A DNA stretch of 64,000 nucleotides from Microbispora oryzae. Its GTDB lineage: Bacteria; Actinomycetota; Actinomycetes; Streptosporangiales; Streptosporangiaceae. Shown piece after piece: positions 38,059-46,923 of this stretch. Every line of letters starts with the position of its first letter. Within the stretch, counting starts at the first letter, position 1. The position numbers and the translations under genes were made by a program. The notes under the pieces are model-generated. The model had not been told where the DNA came from. It did no database searches and saw only the letters and a list, made by a program, of their open reading frames with translations. The stretch is taken from contig NZ_JAFCNB010000017.1 of assembly GCF_017896165.1 (NCBI RefSeq), positions 62,001 through 126,000 on the forward strand, read 5' to 3'.

Positions 38059-38143
38059 GCCCGCAGTCTCCCATTCATCCGCGGGACGGCGTCCGCCCGC
38101 CGGGGCCGTGCCCTCCCGGGCTCTCGCCCGGTCTCCGTGGCCG

Positions 38144-38791
38144 CTATGACGCGTGGACGACGGCGGGCGGCCGGTCGACCGCGAGCTTCAGCGCGAAGGC
38201 GCCGAGCATGGTGCCCATGACGTAGCGCTGGAGGCGCAGCCAGCGCGGCCGGGTGGCCAGGAACGCGGCGAGGCCGGCCGCGGCAACGATGATCACCGTG
38301 TTGACGCCCATGCTGATCAGAATCTGCACGGCGCCGAGCGCGAAGCTCTGCTCCATCACGTGCCCGGCCGACGGGTCGATGAACTGGGGCAGCAGCGACA
38401 GGTAGAGGACGGCGGCCTTGGGGTTGAGCACGTTCGTCACCAGCCCCATGGTGAACAGCCTGCCCGTCGAGTCGGGCCGCAGGTCCCTCGGCTGGAAGAC
38501 CGACACCCCGCCCGGCCGCAGCGTCTTCCAGGCCAGGTAGAGCAGGTACGCCGCGCCCGCGAGCTTGATCACCACGTACGCGGCGGGGACCAGCGCGAAC
38601 ACCGCCGTGAGTCCGAGGCAGGTGGCGCCGAGGTAGACGAGGAAGCCGACGGCGACTCCCGAGAGCGACACGAGCCCGGCCCGCCGTCCCTGGCTGATCG
38701 AGCGGGAGACGAGATAGATCATGTTGGGCCCCGGTGTGAGGACCATCCCCAGGGCGACGATCGCGATTCCGGTCAGAGCTGCGACATGCAC
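38144..38791 (-). CDS. LysE/RhtB-family amino acid exporter
   Basis: A 215-residue protein of six hydrophobic segments with the family N-terminus (IVALGMVLTPGPNMIYLVSRSISQGRRAGL) and GLVTNVLNPKAAVLYLSLLPQFID in the centre. RhtB relatives export threonine, homoserine or other neutral amino acids. GTG start with a GGGGGA element. Same strand as, and upstream of, ilvA with an 85-base gap, so both may be one transcription unit. Confidence 0.9.
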   Translation of the reverse strand: MHVAALTGIAIVALGMVLTPGPNMIYLVSRSISQGRRAGLVSLSGVAVGFLVYLGATCLGLTAVFALVPAAYVVIKLAGAAYLLYLAWKTLRPGGVSVFQPRDLRPDSTGRLFTMGLVTNVLNPKAAVLYLSLLPQFIDPSAGHVMEQSFALGAVQILISMGVNTVIIVAAAGLAAFLATRPRWLRLQRYVMGTMLGAFALKLAVDRPPAVVHAS

Positions 38792-38935
38792 GGAAAGATC
38801 CCCCTTCGTCTCGGCAAGCCTAAGGATCCTTTCCCGTTCGGTCCACGGCAGGGCGGCAGATCTTCGGTACGGCTGCGGTCAGCGGCGCTCGCTCGGGGGT
38901 GAGCGGGCGGGCTGATCGCGGGGTGGGCACCGGAG

Positions 38936-39976
38936 TCATCCGGCGGACCAGTAGCTGCCGGGGGCGACGACGAGGGCGGCCGCGCCGACCAGGCCGGCCT
39001 CCTGGCCCAGGGCCGCGGGCACGACCCGGATCCGCCGGGCGAACGTGATCCTGGCGTGCTCGCGCAGCGCCTCCTCCAGCGGCCCGAACAGCAGCGGACC
39101 CGCCTGCGAGAGCCCGCCGCCGATCGTGACGAGGTCGAGGTCGCACAGGGCGGCGGCCGACGCGATGGCCGTCCCGAGCGCGCGGCCCGCCCGCGTCATC
39201 GCCTCCAGCGCGATCGGGTGACCGGCCGCCGCGTCCGCCGCGAGCCGGCGCGCCGAGGCGGCGGTCGCCTCCAGGTAACGGGCTTTAGGCCCGTCCGCGC
39301 CGCCCGGCGCGGGGCCGGTGTCTGGCCCGGTGTCTGGCCCGGTGTCCGTCGCGGTCGCGGGCTCGCGCGGCTCCTCCGCCGGAGACCAGCCCCGTTCCAC
39401 GGCCCACGCGGCCAGGCCCGGGCCGCGGGCGATCGCCTCCAGGCAGCCGCGCCCGCCGCAGCCGCACGGCTGCCCGGCGGGATCGACGACCACGTGGCCG
39501 ATGTGCCCGGCGTTTCCGGTGCCGCCGTCGACCAGCCGGCCGCCCAGGATCAGCCCGCCGCCCACGCCCGTGGAGACGACCATGCCGAGCATGTTGGGCA
39601 CGCCGCGGCCCGCGCCCCGCCAGTGCTCCGCCACGGCGAGACAGACGGCGTCGTTGTGGATCCGCACCGGGACTCCGGGGAAGCGCGCGGCGAGCCGCTC
39701 CCGCAGCGGGAAACCCCGCCAGCCCGGCATGTTGAGCGGCGACACCGCCCCATCCGGCCAGGTCATCGGGCCGCCGCAGCCGATCCCCACGCCCGCGACG
39801 GCGTCCGGGACGTCCAGGTCGTCGAGCAGCGCGGTCAGCGTCTCCCACAGCGCCCGAGCGTCGCCCCCCGGCGGAGTCGCGGCCACCCGGGATTCGGCGA
39901 CGCCGCCGCCGGCGTCGACCAGGCCGACGGCGAACTTCGTCCCGCCGATGTCCACGGCCAGGGTCAGATCGCCCAT
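38936..39976 (-). CDS. ROK-family sugar kinase
   Basis: The 346-residue protein has the ATP-binding LAVDIGGTKFAVGLVD at its start, sugar-binding GNAGHIGHVVVDP and the ROK zinc motif CGCGGRGCLEAIARG. It probably phosphorylates glucose or a related sugar. A low-complexity TDTGPDTGPDTGPAPGG insertion near residue 213 comes from a 12-bp DNA repeat (39316-39346) and would sit on a surface loop after the zinc site. Its ATG is one base after the FIST gene's stop, so the two are tightly coupled, an unusual pairing. Confidence 0.88.
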   Translation of the reverse strand: MGDLTLAVDIGGTKFAVGLVDAGGGVAESRVAATPPGGDARALWETLTALLDDLDVPDAVAGVGIGCGGPMTWPDGAVSPLNMPGWRGFPLRERLAARFPGVPVRIHNDAVCLAVAEHWRGAGRGVPNMLGMVVSTGVGGGLILGGRLVDGGTGNAGHIGHVVVDPAGQPCGCGGRGCLEAIARGPGLAAWAVERGWSPAEEPREPATATDTGPDTGPDTGPAPGGADGPKARYLEATAASARRLAADAAAGHPIALEAMTRAGRALGTAIASAAALCDLDLVTIGGGLSQAGPLLFGPLEEALREHARITFARRIRVVPAALGQEAGLVGAAALVVAPGSYWSAG

Positions 39977-39977
39977 G

Positions 39978-41174
39978 TCACGCGTTCGGAGCGGCGGGGG
40001 CCGCGGGCGAGGAGAAGACCAGCAGCGAGGCCGTGAAGCCGTGCACGTGGTTGTGGCCGCTCACCGGACCCATCTCGCCCGCCGCGAAGAACCCGGCGAG
40101 CCCGATCGGCCCCAGCCGATCGCGTACGGCCAGGGCGTCGTGGTCGGCGGACCCGAACATCGCCGACCCGCGGCCGTTGCAGGAGAACAGCAGGGCGCCG
40201 TCGATCCCGTCGGCCCGCCGCCGGTAGCCCTCGAGAAGCTCGTGCAGGTCTTCGGCGGCCGTCTCCGCGTCGCGCACCTGGAAGCGCACGGTCTGGCCGA
40301 TCTCCACCACGTCGCCGATGGCCACCGCCTCGCGCTCGGGGTCGATGCCGATCACGCCGCGGATCAGGAAGTCGCCCCGCTCGTGCCGCTCGGCGTACTC
40401 GTCCATCGCGACGCCGATCTGTAAGCCGGAGGCCACAAGCTCGCGGTCGTCCTCGTCGAGCGCGCTCACGATGTCTTCCAGGCGCGCCAGGGCGGGCTGT
40501 CCGGCGAGCTCGAGTAGCAGGTTGTCCTCGGCGCCCGTCACGACCATCGACGGCCCGATCGGGCGGCAGCCCTGGCTGACGACCGTGTCGATCCGCACCG
40601 GCCCGCCGAGGATCACGCCGATGGCTCCGCCCTCGTGGACCTCTCCCTCCGCGAACAGCCGGACCGATCCCCGCCCGTGCATGCCGTTCGCCATGCCTCC
40701 GACGATGGGCAGGCCGTCGAGGACCTCGCCGGAATGCTCGACGAAGGCGTCGGTGGGGAAGCTGTACGGGTCGGCCAGCATGATCGCGACCTGGTCGTCC
40801 GGCTCGCGCTCGGGCAGGCCGATGACCACGAACCGGTCCTCGGTGCGGAGCGTCTCCAGGGTGAACGGGGTGATCCTCGCGCCGCCGAGGGAGGCCGCCC
40901 AGGCGCTCACGGACGGCTCAAGCTCGATCCCCTGTCCCGCGCCGATCACACCGGTCGCGCTGCAGCCGATCACCTGCGCGCCCGGAGCCAGCGCCATCGC
41001 CCGATGGCCCGCCCGGCCCACCTCGTCGGGATCGTCTCCGCAGATGAAGAAGCACACCAGGTCGGCCGGACCGCTGAGGCCGTCCAGCGCCCGGCGCACT
41101 GCCGACTCCGCGGTCTCCACCAGGTCAGCGCCCACGGCGAGACCGTCGGCGAAGCGGCTCGTCATCACCGCCAT
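39978..41174 (-). CDS. FIST N- and C-domain sensory protein
   Basis: The 398-residue protein has a FIST_N domain (about 15-215: LVCFFICGDDPDEVG, VIGCSATGVIGAGQGIE, VIMLADPYSFP) and a FIST_C domain (about 225-375: MVVTGAEDNLLLELAGQPAL, ALLFSCNGRG). FIST proteins bind small ligands, possibly amino acids, in signalling. AGGAGGAGG precedes the ATG. It carries an in-frame TTA codon (40422-40424, codon 251). The adjacent ROK kinase is co-transcribed. The ligand is unknown. Confidence 0.85.
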   Translation of the reverse strand: MAVMTSRFADGLAVGADLVETAESAVRRALDGLSGPADLVCFFICGDDPDEVGRAGHRAMALAPGAQVIGCSATGVIGAGQGIELEPSVSAWAASLGGARITPFTLETLRTEDRFVVIGLPEREPDDQVAIMLADPYSFPTDAFVEHSGEVLDGLPIVGGMANGMHGRGSVRLFAEGEVHEGGAIGVILGGPVRIDTVVSQGCRPIGPSMVVTGAEDNLLLELAGQPALARLEDIVSALDEDDRELVASGLQIGVAMDEYAERHERGDFLIRGVIGIDPEREAVAIGDVVEIGQTVRFQVRDAETAAEDLHELLEGYRRRADGIDGALLFSCNGRGSAMFGSADHDALAVRDRLGPIGLAGFFAAGEMGPVSGHNHVHGFTASLLVFSSPAAPAAPNA

Positions 41175-41374
41175 CGTCTCGCCTCCTCCTGTCGGGACCT
41201 CATCTCGTCCTTCGCGCATTCTCCCCACTGCGCGGGCTTCGACGCACGCGAGGCCGTACGCGATTGGCGTAACCGCCGGGCACACGACGCCGGCGGCCCG
41301 GCGAGCAGGACGGATTCCGGGACGGCCGGCCGCCGGTACGGTCAATCGGGCTGCCGGATCCCCTGATGGCGACG

Positions 41375-41380
41375 TAGTCT
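41375..41380 (+). promoter_or_regulatory. -10 element before the AAA ATPase gene
   Basis: TAGTCT is exactly six bases before the GTG start, and no ribosome site is present. The same TAGNCT-N6/7-start pattern is found before several other genes of the window. Confidence 0.5.
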
Positions 41381-41386
41381 CGACTG

Positions 41387-42796
41387 GTGCACAAATCGCC
41401 CACGCCCGCCTCCAGCACTCTTCGCGAACTGCGTGAGAGCGGCCACCGATACCGCACGGTCAAGGCTGAGATCAGGGAGAACCTCCTGGCCAGGCTGCGG
41501 GCCGGGGAGCCGCGTTTCCCCGGCATCGTCGGATTCGACGACACCGTCCTGCCCCACCTGGAACGCGCTCTGATCGCCGGCCACGACCTGGTCCTGCTCG
41601 GCGAACGCGGCCAGGGCAAGACCCGCCTCATCCGGACCGTCGCCGGTCTGCTCGACGAGTGGACCCCGGTCGTCGCCGGGTGCGAGATCAACGATCATCC
41701 GTACGCGCCGGCCTGCGTGCGGTGCGTCAGGCTCGCCGCCGACAAGGGCGACGACCTGCCGGTCGCCTGGAAGCACCGAGACGAGCGGTACGGCGAGAAG
41801 CTCGCCACCCCCGACACCTCGGTCGGCGACCTGATCGGCGACGTCGACCCCATCAAGATCGCAGAGGGCCGGACGCTCGGCGACCCGGAGACCGTCCACT
41901 ACGGCCTGGTGCCCCGGACCAACCGCGGCGTCTTCTCCGTCAACGAGCTGCCCGACCTGGCCGAGCGGATCCAGGTGTCCCTGCTCAACGTCCTGGAGGA
42001 ACGCGACATCCAGGTCCGCGGCTACAACCTGCGGCTCCCGCTCGACCTCCTGCTGATCGCCAGCGCCAACCCCGAGGACTACACCAACCGGGGCCGGATC
42101 ATCACGCCGCTGAAGGACCGCTTCGGCGCCGAGATCCGCACGCACTATCCGCGCGGCGTCGAGGACGAACTGGTGCTCATCCGCCAGGAGGCCGAGCTCG
42201 ACGACCTCGGCGCCGACCTGCCGGACCACCTGGTCGAGATCATCGCGAGGTTCACCCGGCTGGTGCGCGAGTCGACGGCGGTGGACGCCCGCTCCGGCGT
42301 CTCCGCCCGCTTCTCCATCGCCGCGGCCGAGACCGCCGCCGCCTCCGCCGTACGGCGGGCCGCGCTGACTGGGGAGGAGCGGCCGGTCACCCGGATCTGC
42401 GATCTCCCGGGCATCGTCCACACGCTGCGCGGCAAGGTCGAGTTCGAGGTCAGCGAGGAGGGCCGCGAGGTCGACGTGCTGGCTCACCTGCTCCGCCGGG
42501 CCACCGCGGAGACCTTCCGCGGCACCCTCGGCGGTACCGACCTCACCTCGCTCGTCGACCGGTTCACCCAAGGCGTCCAGGTCGAGTCGGGCGAGCTGGT
42601 CGCCGCCAACGAGCTGCTGCGGCGGGTGGGCCGGATCGAGGGCCTGTCCAGGATCATGGCCGGGCTCGGCATGGGCGAGGGCGACGAGTCCCCCGGCCAC
42701 GCCGCAGCGGCCCTGGAGTTCGCCCTTGAGGGCCTCTACCTGATGCGCCGTCTGTCGAAGGACGAGGTCGCGGGCGGAGCGGTGTACCGCACGTGA
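41387..42796 (+). CDS. MoxR/Mg-chelatase-like AAA+ ATPase
   Basis: The 469-residue protein has Walker A GERGQGKT (about residues 69-76), a Walker B-like strand (GVFSVNELPDL), and SANPEDYTNRGRIITPLKDRFG, which holds sensor 1 and the arginine finger region as in ChlI/BchI-like AAA+ proteins. Two cysteines near residue 108 (YAPACVRCVRL) are notable. With the VWA-domain protein downstream it forms the common AAA-VWA pair, thought to act as a chaperone or remodelling motor for metal insertion or protein activation. The substrate is unknown. It is not a sigma-54 activator despite frequent annotation as such: the GAFTGA loop is absent. Confidence 0.85.
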   Translation: MHKSPTPASSTLRELRESGHRYRTVKAEIRENLLARLRAGEPRFPGIVGFDDTVLPHLERALIAGHDLVLLGERGQGKTRLIRTVAGLLDEWTPVVAGCEINDHPYAPACVRCVRLAADKGDDLPVAWKHRDERYGEKLATPDTSVGDLIGDVDPIKIAEGRTLGDPETVHYGLVPRTNRGVFSVNELPDLAERIQVSLLNVLEERDIQVRGYNLRLPLDLLLIASANPEDYTNRGRIITPLKDRFGAEIRTHYPRGVEDELVLIRQEAELDDLGADLPDHLVEIIARFTRLVRESTAVDARSGVSARFSIAAAETAAASAVRRAALTGEERPVTRICDLPGIVHTLRGKVEFEVSEEGREVDVLAHLLRRATAETFRGTLGGTDLTSLVDRFTQGVQVESGELVAANELLRRVGRIEGLSRIMAGLGMGEGDESPGHAAAALEFALEGLYLMRRLSKDEVAGGAVYRT

Positions 42797-42841
42797 TCCT
42801 CACGAGGGATCTTCATACGTCCCGAAAGGGGGCATAACGGC

Positions 42842-44794
42842 GTGAGCTTCCTGTACCGGGAATATCACGACGGGCCGGACCCGCTGGCTCCGCCGTACGA
42901 CGTGCGCTCGGCCCTCGACGAGATGGGCGACGCCATCCTGTCCGGCTCGACGCCCCTCGACGCGCTGCGCGACCTGCTGCGGCGGGGGCTGCCCGGCGCC
43001 CCTGACCGCCGGGGGCTGGACGACCTGCTCCGCCAGGTGCGCAGGCGCCGCCGCGAGCTGCGGGACAACACCCGGCTGGACGGCACGCTGGAGCAGGCCC
43101 GCGCGCTGCTCGACAAGGCGATCGGGCAGGAGCGCGCCGAGCTCTTCCCCGACCCGTCCGACGACGCACGCTTCCGCGAGTCGGCGCTCGACGCGCTGCC
43201 GTCCGACACCGCAAGGGCCATCCAGGAGCTGTCCGAGTACGACTGGCGGTCGGGGGCGGCCCGGCGGACCTTCGAGGAACTGCGTGACCTGCTGCGCCGG
43301 GAGGTGCTCGACAGCCGGTTCCGCGGCATGCGGGAGGCGCTCGCCAACCCCGATCCGGCGGCGATGGAGCGGGTCCGGCAGATGATGTCGGACCTCAACG
43401 AGATGCTCGACCGGGACGCCCGGGGTCAGCACACCGAAGACGACTTTGCCGAGTTCATGCGGAAATACGGGGACATGTTCCCGGAGAACCCGCGGAACCT
43501 CGAAGAGCTGGTCGACCAGCTCGCCCGGCGCGCCGCGGCTGCCCAGCGGCTGATGGCGTCGCTGACCCCCGCCCAGCGCGAGGAACTGGCCGCGCTGATG
43601 GAGCAGACCCTGGAGCAGGCCGGCCTCGCCGAGCAGATGCGCCGCCTGGGCGACTCCCTCCACGCCCGCCGTCCCGACCTGGCCTGGGGCACGCCGGAGC
43701 GGGTCTCCGGCGACGACCCGACGGGCATGGGCGACGCCGTCACCGCGCTGGAGGAGCTCGCCGACCTCAGTGACCTGGAGAGCGCCCTGCGGCAGGACTA
43801 TCCCGGCGCCGGGCTCGACGACGTCGACGAGGACGCCGTACGGAGGGCGCTCGGCCGCTCCGCCGTGGACGACCTGGAGGCCCTGCGGCGGATCGAGCGG
43901 GAGCTGGAGGCCCAGGGCTACCTCCGGCGCAACCGCGGCAAGCTGGAGCTCACCCCCAAGGCCGTACGGCGGCTGGGCGAGACCGCGCTGCGCCGGGTCT
44001 TCGCCCATCTCGACGCGGGCCGCCGGGGCGACCACGACCAGCGCGACGCGGGCACCGCCGGGGAGCTCACCGGCAGCAGCAGGCCGTGGCGCTTCGGCGA
44101 CGAGCAGCCGATCGACGTGGTCCGGACCGTGATCAACGGAGTGCGGCGGACCGGCCGGGCCTCCTCGGGAGCGGTGCGGCTCACCGTCGACGACTTCGAG
44201 GTGGCGGAGACCGAGCGCCGCTCGGCCGCCGCCGTGTGCCTGCTCGTCGACCTGTCCTACTCGATGGCGCTGCGGGGCACCTGGGCGTCGGCCAAGCAGA
44301 CCGCGCTGGCGCTGCAGTCCCTGGTGGCGTCGAAGTTCCCGCAGGACGCCGTGCAGATCATCGGGTTCTCCAACTACGCGCGGGTGCTGCTCCCCGACGA
44401 GCTCGCCGGGCTGGAGTGGGACATGGTGCAGGGCACGAACCTGCACCACGCGCTGGTCATCGCCGGGCGCCACCTCGACCGGCATCCCGACTTCGAGCCC
44501 GTCGTCCTCGTGGTCACCGACGGCGAGCCGACCGCGCACCTCATGCGCAACGGCGTGCCCCGGTTCGAGTGGCCGCCCTCGGCCGAGACGCTGTCGCTGA
44601 CCCTCGCCGAGGTCGACAAGATGACCAGGCGGAAGGCGACGATCAACGTCTTCATGCTGGCCGCCGACGACCGCCTGCGCGAGTTCGTCGACGAGGTCGC
44701 CCGGCGCAACGGCGGGCGCGTCTTCTCCCCCAGCGCCGATCGTCTCGGCGAGTACGTCGTCAGCGACTTCCTCCACACCCGCAGGGCCCGCTGA
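42842..44794 (+). CDS. VWA-domain protein, partner of the AAA+ ATPase
   Basis: A 650-residue protein with a long helical N-terminal part (~400 residues, many Arg/Glu/Leu heptads), a linker (FGDEQPIDVVRTVINGVRRTG), and a C-terminal von Willebrand A domain with the MIDAS motif DLSYS (about residues 469-473), VQGTNLHHAL and VVTDGEPTAH. GTG start after AAAGGGGG. It begins 45 bases after the ATPase. Together they resemble MoxR/VWA or ChlI/ChlD pairs. No membrane segment is present, but two membrane protein genes follow. Confidence 0.85.
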   Translation: MSFLYREYHDGPDPLAPPYDVRSALDEMGDAILSGSTPLDALRDLLRRGLPGAPDRRGLDDLLRQVRRRRRELRDNTRLDGTLEQARALLDKAIGQERAELFPDPSDDARFRESALDALPSDTARAIQELSEYDWRSGAARRTFEELRDLLRREVLDSRFRGMREALANPDPAAMERVRQMMSDLNEMLDRDARGQHTEDDFAEFMRKYGDMFPENPRNLEELVDQLARRAAAAQRLMASLTPAQREELAALMEQTLEQAGLAEQMRRLGDSLHARRPDLAWGTPERVSGDDPTGMGDAVTALEELADLSDLESALRQDYPGAGLDDVDEDAVRRALGRSAVDDLEALRRIERELEAQGYLRRNRGKLELTPKAVRRLGETALRRVFAHLDAGRRGDHDQRDAGTAGELTGSSRPWRFGDEQPIDVVRTVINGVRRTGRASSGAVRLTVDDFEVAETERRSAAAVCLLVDLSYSMALRGTWASAKQTALALQSLVASKFPQDAVQIIGFSNYARVLLPDELAGLEWDMVQGTNLHHALVIAGRHLDRHPDFEPVVLVVTDGEPTAHLMRNGVPRFEWPPSAETLSLTLAEVDKMTRRKATINVFMLAADDRLREFVDEVARRNGGRVFSPSADRLGEYVVSDFLHTRRAR

Positions 44795-44808
44795 CGACCC
44801 ATCGTCGA

Positions 44809-44827
44809 CCGATCGTCGGCCGATCGG
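44809..44827 (+). terminator. Hairpin after the VWA gene
   Basis: CCGATCG-TCGGC-CGATCGG forms a 7-bp stem with a 5-base loop, 15 bases after the stop codon. No U-tract follows. The whole gap 44795-44980 is rich in imperfect GATCG-type repeats. Confidence 0.45.
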
Positions 44828-44980
44828 CGGTGGATCGCGACAGTTCGGCGACAGATCGGCAACGGTAGATCACGGAGCGCGATAATCGATTGCCGATCCG
44901 GTTGCGATCGGCGGACGATAGTCAGGAGTTCCCCGGTATTCGCGCTGATCGTTCCACGGCCCCGGTGGAAGGACCCCCCG

Positions 44981-45073
44981 ATGATCGTCGCATTGGGCCT
45001 GGTCACACTCATGGTGATCACGGTCGTTCTCTACGAGCTCTGTCTCGGCGCCCGCAGCCGGCGTCGCAAGTGA
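44981..45073 (+). CDS. 30-residue single-span membrane peptide
   Basis: The frame encodes a 30-residue peptide: a hydrophobic helix (IVALGLVTLMVITVVLYELCL) followed by a basic end with four arginines and a lysine. AAGGA lies seven bases before the ATG, which is optimal spacing. The size is below usual gene-calling limits. A positive-inside tail suggests N-out/C-in insertion. Function unknown; it lies between the AAA-VWA pair and another membrane protein gene. No homology is claimed. Confidence 0.5.
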   Translation: MIVALGLVTLMVITVVLYELCLGARSRRRK

Positions 45074-45165
45074 GACGCCACCCGTCCCGGGCCGCGCGGC
45101 CCCGGGACGGGAAACGGCGGGACGCGCCGCGCGGGGTGACGGTGCCGATGCGATCACCGAGACGA

Positions 45166-45171
45166 TAGCCT
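45166..45171 (+). promoter_or_regulatory. -10 element before the small membrane protein gene
   Basis: TAGCCT lies seven bases before the ATG at 45179. The stretch GATAGCCTCGACCCCATG is nearly identical to the metB start region on the opposite strand (GATAGTCTCGACCCCATG). Confidence 0.5.
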
Positions 45172-45178
45172 CGACCCC

Positions 45179-45613
45179 ATGTCGTTCCTCGACAATCTGC
45201 TGCTGTGGCTGCACATCGGCTTCGCGATCTTCGCCATCGGCCCCCTCACGGCCGTGACCAGCGTCACGCCGCGCTACATCCGGGCGCGCGACCTGAACGT
45301 GCTGCGCTATCTGCACCGCACGACCCGGCTGTTCGGCCTGCTGACGCTCGGGGTGTTCCTGTTCGGACTGCTCCTGGGCCGCGGCTCGCTGGGGCTGCCG
45401 TACCTGTCGGCCTCGATGACGCTCTTCGTCGTCGCGGCGGTCCTGCTCGTGATCATCGAGCGTGACCAGCGGACCGCGATCCAGGCGCTTTCGACCGAGT
45501 CGCCGGAGGACGACGCGAAGGTGCAGACAGGACGGATCGCCGCGCTCTCCGGCATCACCGCCCTGATCTGGCTCGTGATCCTCTTCTTGATGGTCTTCTT
45601 CAGCGGCAGCTGA
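45179..45613 (+). CDS. Four-helix membrane protein, DUF2269-like
   Basis: A 144-residue protein with four predicted membrane helices (about 6-28, 48-68, 75-93 and 120-142). The HIGFAIFAIGPLTAVTSVTPRYIR and LHRTTRLFGLLTLGVFLFGLLLG segments recall DUF2269-type integral membrane proteins, in which histidines near the first helix could bind a cofactor. No ribosome site precedes the ATG, consistent with a leaderless mRNA. It converges on metB. Function unknown. Confidence 0.65.
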   Translation: MSFLDNLLLWLHIGFAIFAIGPLTAVTSVTPRYIRARDLNVLRYLHRTTRLFGLLTLGVFLFGLLLGRGSLGLPYLSASMTLFVVAAVLLVIIERDQRTAIQALSTESPEDDAKVQTGRIAALSGITALIWLVILFLMVFFSGS

Positions 45614-45616
45614 GAG

Positions 45617-45645
45617 GGCCGGCTGACAGCGCCGGCTGACCGGCC
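45617..45645. terminator. Bidirectional hairpin between the membrane protein gene and metB
   Basis: GGCCGG (45617-45622) pairs with CCGGCC (45640-45645), and an inner GCCGGC repeat allows alternative stems. It fills the gap between two convergent genes. The inner GGCTGACAGCGCC resembles the 13-bp repeat unit downstream of pckG. Confidence 0.5.
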
Positions 45646-45647
45646 GC

Positions 45648-46793
45648 CTAGCTCAGGGCCTCGGTGAGGTCCGCCAGGATGTCGTCGACCGTCTCGATGC
45701 CGACCGACAGCCGTACGAGGTCGGCGGGGACCTCGAGCGGCGAGCCGGCGGCCGAGGCGTGGGTCATCCGGCCCGGGTGCTCGATCAGCGACTCGACGCC
45801 GCCCAGAGACTCGCCCAGCGTGAACAGCCGGGCGCGGGCGCAGACCTCGACGGCGGCCTCCTCGCCGCCGGCCACGCGGAACGAGACCATCCCGCCGAAG
45901 CGGCGCATCTGCTTGGCCGCCACCTCGTGGCCCGGGTGCTCCGGCAGGCCCGGATAGAACACCTGGGTCACCCTGGGGTGCGACACCAGCAGGTCGACCA
46001 CGCGCTCGGCGTTGTCGCAGTGCCGCTCCATCCGCACGCCGAGCGTCTTGAGCCCGCGCAGCGTCAGCCAGGCGTCGAACGGCCCGGCGACCGGGCCCAT
46101 CGCGTTCTGGTGGTAGGCGAGCCGCTCGCCGAGGTCGGCCGACCCGGTCACCAGGGCGCCGCCCACGACGTCCGAGTGGCCGCCGACGTACTTGGTCGTC
46201 GAGTGGACCACGACGTCGGCGCCCAGCGCGAGCGGCTGCTGCAGGTACGGCGAGGCGAACGTGTTGTCCACCACGAGCAGGGCGCCCTCGTCGTGCGCGA
46301 TCTGCGCGAGCCCGGCGATGTCGGCCACGTTCAGCAGCGGATTGGTGGGCGTCTCCACCCAGATCACCCGGGTGCTCCCGGAGCGGACGGCCGCGCGGAC
46401 CGCGTCGAGGTCGCCCAGCGGGACGGGATCGAACGACACCCCCCACGGCCCGAGCACCCGGGCGAACAGCCGGTAGGTCCCGCCGTACGCGTCGTCGGGG
46501 ATCAGGACGTGGTCGCCGGGACGGCAGACCGCGCGCAGCAGCGTGTCCTCGGCCGCTAGTCCCGACGCGAACGCCAGGCCGCGCGTGCCGCCCTCGACGG
46601 CCGCCAGCGCCTCCTCGAGGGCGGTCCTGGTGGGGTTGGCCGACCGGCTGTACTCATAGCCTCCGGCGCGCAGGCCGCCCACGCCGTCCTGCTTGTACGT
46701 CGAGACGGCGTAGATGGGCGGCACCACGGCGCCTGTATGTGGATCTGCCTCCTGGCCCGCGTGGACGGCCAGGGTCTCGAAGCCTTGGTTCAT
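45648..46793 (-). CDS. metB: Cystathionine gamma-synthase (or gamma-lyase)
   Basis: The 381-residue PLP enzyme has the Cys/Met metabolism signature: VVDNTFASPYLQQPLALGADVV and the PLP lysine Lys201 in HSTTKYVGGHSD; ETPTNPLL and YEYSRSANPTR are also present. It joins O-acyl homoserine and cysteine to cystathionine, or in reverse cleaves cystathionine; the actinobacterial orthologue next to cbs is generally called metB and may do both. Upstream cbs points to reverse transsulfuration from homocysteine to cysteine, which feeds mycothiol. Its start lacks a ribosome site and has a -10-like TAGTCT seven bases upstream. Confidence 0.92.
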   Translation of the reverse strand: MNQGFETLAVHAGQEADPHTGAVVPPIYAVSTYKQDGVGGLRAGGYEYSRSANPTRTALEEALAAVEGGTRGLAFASGLAAEDTLLRAVCRPGDHVLIPDDAYGGTYRLFARVLGPWGVSFDPVPLGDLDAVRAAVRSGSTRVIWVETPTNPLLNVADIAGLAQIAHDEGALLVVDNTFASPYLQQPLALGADVVVHSTTKYVGGHSDVVGGALVTGSADLGERLAYHQNAMGPVAGPFDAWLTLRGLKTLGVRMERHCDNAERVVDLLVSHPRVTQVFYPGLPEHPGHEVAAKQMRRFGGMVSFRVAGGEEAAVEVCARARLFTLGESLGGVESLIEHPGRMTHASAAGSPLEVPADLVRLSVGIETVDDILADLTEALS

Positions 46794-46800
46794 GGGGTCG

Positions 46801-46806
46801 AGACTA
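46801..46806 (-). promoter_or_regulatory. -10 element before metB
   Basis: On the minus strand TAGTCT lies seven bases before the ATG; the mRNA is probably leaderless. It implies that metB has its own promoter in the 130-base gap after cbs. No SAM riboswitch was recognised in this gap. Confidence 0.5.
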
Positions 46807-46923
46807 TCCGCAGGTTCCTCCGGCACCTGGCGGCGCGAGCACCTCAGGCGTCCTTTTTGCCGTAGATCGTCCCGGCAAAGATCATCGGATTTATCAGGAC
46901 TTGTCCAAAGAGTCCGATCACCG

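Noticed and set aside
41387-42796. Sigma-54 interacting activator
   Set aside because: Often annotated so, but the GAFTGA loop is absent and the VWA partner fits MoxR/ChlI-like proteins.
42800-44776. 658-codon minus-strand frame opposite the VWA gene
   Set aside because: Mirror frame of a gene with clear MIDAS motif and ribosome site; composition is His/Arg/Gly-rich and shows no domain.
46794-46923. SAM riboswitch before metB
   Set aside because: No SAM-I/II core or strong stem pattern; a -10 element right before the start suggests a leaderless mRNA.
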